A DNA stretch of 10,264 nucleotides from Paludibacteraceae bacterium (GTDB taxonomy: Bacteria; Bacteroidota; Bacteroidia; Bacteroidales; Paludibacteraceae). Made by a program: the position numbers and the translations under genes. The notes under the pieces are model-generated. The model saw nothing but the letters and a program-made list of their open reading frames with translations. It was not told the origin of the DNA and searched no databases. Shown one piece after another: positions 5,336 to 10,264 of the stretch (the first letter of the stretch is position 1; each line of letters starts with the position of its first letter). Where the stretch lies: assembly GCA_017542915.1 (NCBI GenBank), contig JAFXWI010000050.1, positions 1-10,264 of the forward strand. Direction: 5' to 3'.

Positions 5336-7947
5336 TTTTTTAATAGTTCTTCCATCGCAGCCTCTAATCCGTTAACATCACGTCCTCCGGCAGTAGCGAA
5401 CCAAGGTTGTCCGCCTCCACCACCTTGGATATGTTTCGCAGCGGATTTGATCATCAGACCGGCATTCTTACCTGCCTCCACCAGCGGTTGAGAGAGGAAG
5501 ACTGCGATCATCGGTTTGTAGTCACACTGCGTAGCGCTGACAACAGCGAACTTCACATCGGTGAACTTACCGCGCAACATCGGCATCACACCACGGATCA
5601 GCTCCGGATTACGTTCTCCGGTCAGACGCACGATCTTGGTATCTCCGAAATCTTCCGCCGAAGCAATGATCTGATCGCGGAAATGCTCAATCTTCTCCGT
5701 CATGAACTGCTCGATCTGTTTCTTGAGCTCGGCGTTCTCATCAATGGATCTATGCACGGCAGCCGACAGATCCGGTGCGTTGTTCAGCATTGCTTTCAGA
5801 CCATTGATCATATCCTGTCCGGCATAGTAGAGCTCATCCGCGCGAGCAGCGGTAACCGCCTCTATACGACGCACTCCGGCAGCTACGCTGGTCTCCATGA
5901 TAATACGAACCGAACCGATTCGACCGGTGGAGGAAACGTGGCAACCACCACAGAGCTCAACCGACGGACCGTACTTGATCACACGCACGTCATCGCCGTA
6001 TTTCTCGCCGAACAGAGCCATAGCTCCCATTGCTTTCGCTTCAGCGATCGGTGTATGACGACTCTCTTCGAGGTGCAAGTCCTGACGGATGATCGCATTC
6101 GCCAAACGCTCTACCTGACGCAGCTCTTCAGGGCTCACTTTCTGGAAGTGAGAGAAGTCAAAACGCAGGCTCTCCGGCGTAACCAAACTACCCTTTTGCT
6201 CCACGTGCTTGCCGAGTACCTCACGCAGCGCGTAGTGGATAATATGCGTAGCCGAGTGATTGCACATGATCGCCTGACGACGCTCTGCATCCACCTCAGC
6301 GATGAAGGTAGCCGAAGGATCAGCCGGCAGTTCCGTCATAATATGAACCGGCAAGTTATTCTCACGCTTGGTATCAATAATCTGACAACTGATAGCTGAA
6401 TTCTGAAGGCTTAACACTCCGGTATCTCCGACCTCGCCTCCCATTTCAGCGTAGAACGGCGTCTTGTCGAGAACGACCTGATAGAACGTCTTGCCTTTCT
6501 GGCTCACTTGGCGGTAACGAAGGATGTGCGTCTCGCAACTCAGCTCGTCGTAACCCACGAACTCGGTCTCACCTTCACGCAGTACGGTCCAGTCTCCCAA
6601 GTCTTGTTTGTTTGCCTCACGACCCATCGATTTCTGATGCTCCAGAGCTTTGTTATACTCCTCCTCATTGGTGGTAAAGCCGTTCTCGCGGAGGATCAGT
6701 TCGGTCAGGTCAAGCGGGAATCCGTATGTATCTTTGAGTGTGAACACATCCACACCGCTGATCTCGGTCTTACCGGCTTTCTTAGCTTCGTCCATGAGCT
6801 TGTCGAGCAGACCGATACCTTTGTCCAAGGTACGCAGGAATGCCTCTTCCTCGCTCTTGATCACCGGAGTGATCTGCGCCTCTTGGATCTTGAGTTCGGG
6901 ATAAGCCTCACCGAGATCCTCGATGAGTTGCGGAACCAACTGATAGAGGAACGCGCTGCGCATGTTCAGGAACGTATATCCATAACGAACGGCACGACGG
7001 AGAATACGACGGATCACATAGCCGGCTTTCTCGTTACTCGGCAACTGACCATCGGTGATAGCGAAAGCGATCGTTCGGATATGATCCGCAATCACGCGCA
7101 TAGCCACGTCGGTCTTCTCGTCCTTGCCGTACTGACAGCCGCAGATAGCGCCGATCTTCTTGAGCATCGGTTGAAAAACATCGGTGTCGTAGTTCGAGGT
7201 CTTGCCTTGGATCGTACGAACCAGACGCTCAAAGCCCATACCGGTATCGATCACTTTCTTTGCCAGCGGCTCCAACGAACCGTCCGCTTTGCGGTTATAT
7301 TGCATAAAGACGATGTTCCATATCTCGATGACCTGCGGGTGATCTTTGTTCACCAACTCACGTCCCGGCACTTTCGCACGCTCCTCTGCCGGACGGCTGT
7401 CCACGTGGATCTCACTACACGGACCGCAAGGACCCGTATCGCCCATTTCCCAGAAGTTATCATGCTTGTTGCCGTTCAGAATATGGTCGGCAGGCAGATG
7501 TTTTGCCCAGATAGAAGCTGCCTCGTCATCGCGGGAAAGTCCCTCTTCCGGCGAACCTTCAAAGACCGTTGCATAGAGGTTTGAGGGATCGATCTTGAGC
7601 ACATCCACGATATATTCCCAGGCAAAGTCAATCGCCTCTTTCTTGAAATAGTCGCCAAACGACCAGTTGCCCAACATCTCGAACATCGTGTGGTGATACG
7701 TGTCGTGTCCCACTTCCTCCAAGTCATTATGCTTACCGCTCACACGCAGACATTTCTGGCTGTCCGCCACACGCGGGTATTTAATAGGGTCATTGCCTAA
7801 GATGATTCCTTTCCACGGGTTCATACCTGCGTTGGTAAACATCAACGTGGGGTCATCTTTGATAACCATCGGCGCCGAGGGTACGACTTGGTGTCCCTTC
7901 GATGCCATAAAATCCAAAAACGATTTTCTAATCTCTTGTGCTGTCAT
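5323..7947 (-). CDS. alaS: Alanyl-tRNA synthetase
   Basis: A complete 874-residue class II synthetase that charges tRNA-Ala with alanine in the cytoplasm. The N-terminal catalytic core holds motif 1 around residues 24-45, motif 2 around [17 protein letters not shown] (64-80) and the [17 protein letters not shown] segment (85-101). Motif 3 is near DTGMGFERL (234-242). The editing domain, which removes mischarged serine and glycine, has the zinc ligands H564 and H568 (HSATH) and C666 and H670 (CGGCH). The C-Ala domain ends with the glycine run at 842-846 (QGGGGGQPW) that is usual in AlaS. All domains are intact and the length is typical. It lies 35 bases after pdxA and 32 bases before gtrA. I see no promoter or T-box-like leader of its own, so expression probably comes from the upstream operon promoter. 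Confidence 0.98.
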   Translation of the reverse strand: MTAQEIRKSFLDFMASKGHQVVPSAPMVIKDDPTLMFTNAGMNPWKGIILGNDPIKYPRVADSQKCLRVSGKHNDLEEVGHDTYHHTMFEMLGNWSFGDYFKKEAIDFAWEYIVDVLKIDPSNLYATVFEGSPEEGLSRDDEAASIWAKHLPADHILNGNKHDNFWEMGDTGPCGPCSEIHVDSRPAEERAKVPGRELVNKDHPQVIEIWNIVFMQYNRKADGSLEPLAKKVIDTGMGFERLVRTIQGKTSNYDTDVFQPMLKKIGAICGCQYGKDEKTDVAMRVIADHIRTIAFAITDGQLPSNEKAGYVIRRILRRAVRYGYTFLNMRSAFLYQLVPQLIEDLGEAYPELKIQEAQITPVIKSEEEAFLRTLDKGIGLLDKLMDEAKKAGKTEISGVDVFTLKDTYGFPLDLTELILRENGFTTNEEEYNKALEHQKSMGREANKQDLGDWTVLREGETEFVGYDELSCETHILRYRQVSQKGKTFYQVVLDKTPFYAEMGGEVGDTGVLSLQNSAISCQIIDTKRENNLPVHIMTELPADPSATFIAEVDAERRQAIMCNHSATHIIHYALREVLGKHVEQKGSLVTPESLRFDFSHFQKVSPEELRQVERLANAIIRQDLHLEESRHTPIAEAKAMGAMALFGEKYGDDVRVIKYGPSVELCGGCHVSSTGRIGSVRIIMETSVAAGVRRIEAVTAARADELYYAGQDMINGLKAMLNNAPDLSAAVHRSIDENAELKKQIEQFMTEKIEHFRDQIIASAEDFGDTKIVRLTGERNPELIRGVMPMLRGKFTDVKFAVVSATQCDYKPMIAVFLSQPLVEAGKNAGLMIKSAAKHIQGGGGGQPWFATAGGRDVNGLEAAMEELLKNLAD

Positions 7948-7982
7948 TATATTGTTATTTATTCAATTTCACATTTTCTCAT

Positions 7983-9125
7983 TTATTCATTTTCTTTCAG
8001 TTCAGCGGGACGCTCAAACCGGTTTCCTCCGGTAGTGGTCTTGAAATCAATGAACTCTCTACGCGGCTTGCCTTCTATGTCCGTTCGCTCGATGAACGGC
8101 AACGGGTTGGCACGTAACTCATCGTACTCTTTGCGTTGACGGAGCACGTCCAGCGCCATGAAGATCGCGTGACGCATACTACTCTCGTCCGCTGCGTTCT
8201 TGCCTGCTATGTCATAACCAGTGCCATGATCCGGCGAGGTACGAACGATAGACAGACCCGCTGTATAGTTCACGCCGCTCATGTCCAAGGTCTTGAACGG
8301 AATCAATCCTTGGTCATGGTACATGGCGAGTACCGCATCGAAATGCGTGTAATGCCCCGTTCCGAAGAACCCGTCGGCAGCATACGGACCGAACACCCAC
8401 AGACCCTGCTCTTTGGCTTTCGTCAAAGCCGGGATGATGATCTCCTGCTCCTCTTTGCCCAACAGACCGGCGTCTCCGGCATGAGGATTGAGTGCCAAGA
8501 CCGCAATACGCGGTTTCTCTAATCCGAAATCCCGCTTGAGGCTTTCGTTCAGAGTTGTCAGCTTGCTCAAAATACGCTCCTCCGTGATCTGCGAAGGGAT
8601 CTCTGCTATCGACACATGATTGCACACCAACGCCACACGCAGTCCTTCCGTACAAAGCATCATCAGACTTCCACCATTTGCATCATTTGCATCATTTGCA
8701 CCATTAAAACATTTCTCAAGATACTCCGTGTGCCCTCCTCCGAGAGCCTCTTTGTTAATCGGAGCAGTCACCAAAGCGTCCAAAAGACCTGCTTTCAGAT
8801 CCCTGCACGCACGTTCCAACGACGCTTTCGCTGCTTTGTTGGCATCCTCCGTGGGCGTACCTAACTGCACAGGTAAGTTATCCGTGTAACACGTGATCAT
8901 GTTGAGCCGACCGTCTTTGGCTTGCTCAGGGCTATCGATCATGTTCCATGTGATGTTACGGAACTCTTCGTCTAAGGTGTGAAAATGCTGTTTCGCTACT
9001 GCTGCATTGCCGTAAATAACCGGACGCATTACGTCAAACACGTATCCGTTCAGCAATGCTTTAATAATCACCTCATATCCAACGCCGTTTGTATCTCCGG
9101 CGGTTATTCCTATTATTGGCTTCAC
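7983..9125 (-). CDS. pdxA: 4-hydroxythreonine-4-phosphate dehydrogenase (vitamin B6 synthesis)
   Basis: PdxA oxidises 4-phosphohydroxy-L-threonine with NAD+; the decarboxylated product is joined with deoxyxylulose phosphate by PdxJ to make pyridoxine phosphate. The 380-residue product shows the family start ITAGDTNGVGYEVI (7-20), TAPINKEAL (120-128), H132 in GGHTEYL, and the three metal-ligand histidines H170 (CNHVS), H215 (NPHAGD) and H270 (MYHDQG), spaced as in E. coli PdxA. The start is GTG at 9125; no in-frame ATG gives the correct N-terminus. Two features are unusual: a loop ANDANDAN at 143-150 encoded by a 9-base tandem repeat, and a C-terminal tail of about 50 residues (331-380) beyond the end of the roughly 330-residue E. 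coli protein. It lies 29 bases after the nitroreductase gene and 35 before alaS. Confidence 0.95.
   Translation of the reverse strand: MKPIIGITAGDTNGVGYEVIIKALLNGYVFDVMRPVIYGNAAVAKQHFHTLDEEFRNITWNMIDSPEQAKDGRLNMITCYTDNLPVQLGTPTEDANKAAKASLERACRDLKAGLLDALVTAPINKEALGGGHTEYLEKCFNGANDANDANGGSLMMLCTEGLRVALVCNHVSIAEIPSQITEERILSKLTTLNESLKRDFGLEKPRIAVLALNPHAGDAGLLGKEEQEIIIPALTKAKEQGLWVFGPYAADGFFGTGHYTHFDAVLAMYHDQGLIPFKTLDMSGVNYTAGLSIVRTSPDHGTGYDIAGKNAADESSMRHAIFMALDVLRQRKEYDELRANPLPFIERTDIEGKPRREFIDFKTTTGGNRFERPAELKENE
8676..8702. repeat. 9-base in-frame tandem repeat within pdxA
   Basis: Plus-strand units ATTTGCATC, ATTTGCATC and ATTTGCACC follow each other without a gap. Read as coding (minus strand) they give the repeated N-D-A triplet in a loop between the GGHTEYLEKC and SLMMLC segments of PdxA. 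Because the unit is a multiple of three, copy changes keep the frame. Confidence 0.85.
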
Positions 9126-9154
9126 GATTTCAATGAATAATGAATAATTAACAA

Positions 9155-9667
9155 TTAATATTTCTCTACGTGAATTTTCTCGTACTTGAGTTTCTCAAGG
9201 TCATAGTCCTTACGTTCCTCGTCTTTGTATCCCAGCGAAATGACGCAAAGCACGGTCTTATCCTCCGGTATCCCGCACAGCCCCTTAATCAACTCCTCCG
9301 ATGCCTCACGGCAGTACACGTGGCACCAACAAGCGCCTAAACCCTGCTCTTCCGCTGCCAACAGTATATGCTCCGCAGTTATCGCTCCGTCGCACATCCA
9401 TGCATCGCTCAGCGTAGTGTCCAACGCGATCACTATTCCCGCCGTCGCTGTCTCGAACATCTGACTGCCATACGTACGGCAACCCGACATCGCCCTCAGC
9501 TTCGCTTCGTCGCGCACCACGATAAACTCCCACGGGTTCGTCCGTTTTGAACTCGGAGCCATCAGCGCGCATTGCAACAAATAATCTATTTTCTCCTGCT
9601 CCACAGGCTGATTCGTGTACTTGCGTATCGACCGCCTATGTCGGCACAATTCCAAAAAACTCTCCAT
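9155..9667 (-). CDS. Small nitroreductase-family flavoprotein
   Basis: A 170-residue FMN-dependent oxidoreductase of the nitroreductase fold. Features are the N-terminal phosphate-binding RRSIRKY (11-17), APSSKRTNPWEF (37-48), AITAEHILLAAEEQGLGACW (95-114) and the final CVISLGY strand (141-147). Such enzymes use NAD(P)H to reduce nitro, quinone, enoate or flavin substrates; the substrate here is unknown. I start at the ATG at 9667 rather than 9742, because MESFLELCRHRRS is the expected family start and the promoter at 9720-9751 lies within the longer version. AAGGA occurs just before this ATG but is unusually close. The protein is rich in cysteine (nine in 170), with C113, C115 and C119 clustered after GLGA. 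As the first gene of the minus-strand operon it is followed 29 bases later by pdxA. Confidence 0.9.
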   Translation of the reverse strand: MESFLELCRHRRSIRKYTNQPVEQEKIDYLLQCALMAPSSKRTNPWEFIVVRDEAKLRAMSGCRTYGSQMFETATAGIVIALDTTLSDAWMCDGAITAEHILLAAEEQGLGACWCHVYCREASEELIKGLCGIPEDKTVLCVISLGYKDEERKDYDLEKLKYEKIHVEKY

Positions 9668-9673
9668 TTCCTT

Positions 9674-9687
9674 ATTATATATATAAT
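9674..9687. repeat. 14-bp AT palindrome just before the nitroreductase start
   Basis: ATTATATATATAAT is perfectly self-complementary and sits in the predicted 5' untranslated region, directly before the AAGGAAATG start region. It would form only a weak hairpin; it may influence ribosome access or simply keep the start region AT-rich. Confidence 0.5.
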
Positions 9688-9690
9688 CCC

Positions 9691-9705
9691 GTTTGCGTCG
9701 CAAAC
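9691..9705. promoter_or_regulatory. Inverted repeat GTTTGCG-T-CGCAAAC in the operon leader
   Basis: Two perfect 7-base arms around a single T, placed about 10-25 bases downstream of the expected transcription start. It shares the half-site TTTGC/GCAAA with the palindrome over the -33 element, so both could be bound by the same dimeric regulator; this is an inference. Confidence 0.5.
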
Positions 9706-9719
9706 AGCCAAATCGGGTA

Positions 9720-9751
9720 CAAAGGTACACTTTTTTTTGCATATATGCAAA
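9720..9751 (-). promoter_or_regulatory. Bacteroidota-type promoter of the nitroreductase-pdxA-alaS operon
   Basis: On the minus strand TTTG (9751-9748) is followed after exactly 20 bases by TACCTTTG (9727-9720). This matches the Bacteroidota primary-sigma consensus (-33 TTTG, spacing about 19-21, -7 TAnnTTTG). Transcription should start near 9713-9716, leaving a leader of about 45-50 bases before the nitroreductase ATG. T/A-rich tracts lie upstream. Confidence 0.75.
9736..9751. promoter_or_regulatory. 16-bp perfect palindrome overlapping the -33 element (possible operator)
   Basis: TTTGCATATATGCAAA is perfectly symmetric, and its right arm supplies the -33 TTTG of the promoter. A dimeric protein bound here would cover the -33 region and could repress or activate the seven-gene operon. 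No regulator gene is visible nearby. Confidence 0.5.
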
Positions 9752-9752
9752 T

Positions 9753-9780
9753 AAAAAGAGAAAAAAAACGAAAAAAAACT
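9753..9780 (-). other. T-rich tracts after the right-edge gene
   Basis: Reading the minus strand, the TAG stop of the right-edge gene runs straight into T8, CG, T8, then CTCTTTTT. No GC-rich stem precedes the T-runs, so this is not a standard intrinsic terminator. The tracts may act as an upstream AT element for the nitroreductase promoter, or as a weak termination zone. Confidence 0.45.
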
Positions 9781-10264
9781 AATTTGTATTGACGATTTGA
9801 CGATGGATGAGGGCGTTGAGGGGATACGTTCGGCGGGAACGGAGAGGACGAGGATCTATGGGCACGAAGGAAACGTCCTCGGGGCTTAAGGACGAAGGGG
9901 AATTTAAAGGCGAAAGGCTAATGGTTATAGGCGAAGGGGACTCCGCGCTGACGCACGGAGCACTCAACAAAGACTGTGATGCGGAGGCTTGTTGGGAGGC
10001 GGATTTGAGGTCGCGGTAGATGGAGACGTAGACGTATTGATAGAAGCGGGTATAAGGCTTGAGACCGGGTTCCGGTTTGGCACCTCCTTTGACTACATGG
10101 AAATAATGATGGAAGAAACGAAGTCTCCACTCGATGCCTTCCGGAGAGTAGTCGTGTTCGAGGGCGTGAGCGAGTTTTTGGGCGGTTTTGATGAGTTCGC
10201 GGTTAGCTACGCAGGCTGCAGACCAAGTCTTGGGGAAATGGTAGGTATAGAGTTGGTGCAAGCC
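9779..10264 (-). CDS. Unrecognised protein, C-terminal part; gene continues beyond the right edge
   Basis: The minus-strand frame is open from the right edge to a TAG at 9779; the TTG at 10261 is not a convincing start because the frame continues upstream as Gly. At least 161 residues are visible. The first 85 or so look like a folded, basic and aromatic-rich region (YTYHFPKTWSAACVANREL, then EWRLRFFHHYFHVVKGG, then KPYTRFYQYVYVSIYRDL). From about residue 86 the composition changes to a Ser/Pro-rich, probably disordered tail (SPSPITISLSPLNSPSSLSPED) ending with a basic RPLRSRRTYPLN patch. I cannot assign a family or function. The plus strand of the tail is purine-rich because of the TCC/CCT-type codons. 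The operon promoter for the downstream nitroreductase lies just after this gene. Confidence 0.6.
   Translation of the reverse strand, partial: GLHQLYTYHFPKTWSAACVANRELIKTAQKLAHALEHDYSPEGIEWRLRFFHHYFHVVKGGAKPEPGLKPYTRFYQYVYVSIYRDLKSASQQASASQSLLSAPCVSAESPSPITISLSPLNSPSSLSPEDVSFVPIDPRPLRSRRTYPLNALIHRQIVNTN

Noticed and set aside
5407..6399. 330-codon open frame on the plus strand
   Set aside because: It is fully antisense to alaS, rich in His, Arg and Thr as expected from reverse reading, and has no recognisable domain.
6508..7584. 358-codon open frame on the plus strand
   Set aside because: Also antisense to the conserved catalytic part of alaS; the alaS reading is certain and this frame resembles no protein family.
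8676..8702. CRISPR-like or mobile repeat
   Set aside because: The units are 9 bases, contiguous and in frame within pdxA; there are no spacers.
9668..9742. Longer nitroreductase beginning at 9742
   Set aside because: The extra 25 residues (MQKKVYLCTRFGCLRR...) are not family-like and would be encoded by the promoter and leader region.
9753..9780. Intrinsic terminator after the right-edge gene
   Set aside because: Long T-runs are present but no GC-rich stem precedes them.
9736..9790. Divergent plus-strand promoter from the TTTGCATATATGCAAA palindrome
   Set aside because: The plus strand has no TAnnTTTG at the right distance; the nearest TAATTTG has the wrong internal spacing and lies too far away.
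9807..10019. 70-codon plus-strand frame opposite the right-edge gene
   Set aside because: Its content (G/E/R/K-rich) is the reverse reading of the Ser/Pro tail; no ribosome site or family resemblance.

Overview
The window looks like a stretch of core chromosome from an uncultured member of the Bacteroidales (phylum Bacteroidota). The GC content is moderate, roughly half by eye. Spacers are short and AT-rich, and ribosome binding sites are mostly weak. The one clear promoter has the Bacteroidota form, TTTG-N20-TAnnTTTG, and the proteins (alaS, pdxA, SIMPL protein, small nitroreductase, SprT-like protein) read like Bacteroidales versions. I see no rRNA, tRNA, CRISPR array, transposase or phage gene.

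Layout. Left block, plus strand, 1-2256: three genes joined by 4-base and 1-base overlaps. They encode (i) the tail of a YggS/PLPBP-type pyridoxal-phosphate homeostasis protein running in frame into a complete HAD phosphatase, (ii) a short-chain dehydrogenase with a hydrophobic C-terminus and (iii) a SprT-like zinc metalloprotease. Middle block, minus strand, 9667 down to 2228: seven closely packed genes in the order nitroreductase, pdxA, alaS, gtrA-family, guanine deaminase, lipoate ligase-like, SIMPL-domain protein. Gaps are 29, 35, 32, 12, -7 and 16 bases, so they probably form one operon. The promoter at 9720-9751 sits just upstream of the first gene, inside a leader with three palindromes. 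The two blocks converge and overlap tail to tail by 29 bases. Right edge, minus strand: the 3' part of an unrecognised gene with a basic/aromatic conserved-looking part followed by a Ser/Pro-rich tail.

How the genes relate. The operon mixes translation (alaS), cofactor supply (pdxA for vitamin B6, a lipoate ligase-like protein), purine salvage or catabolism (guanine deaminase), a flavin oxidoreductase and two envelope proteins. This resembles a housekeeping operon more than a dedicated pathway. Vitamin B6 appears twice: PdxA makes a PLP precursor, and the left-edge fusion joins a PLP-carrier domain to a phosphatase domain.

The most interesting items are the YggS-HAD fusion, an 8-base-period array of ACTAGT palindromes between alaS and gtrA, the palindrome-rich operon leader, a 9-base coding repeat in pdxA, and an 11-bp perfect hairpin inside the SprT-like gene. 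I found no clear new defence or mobile system.
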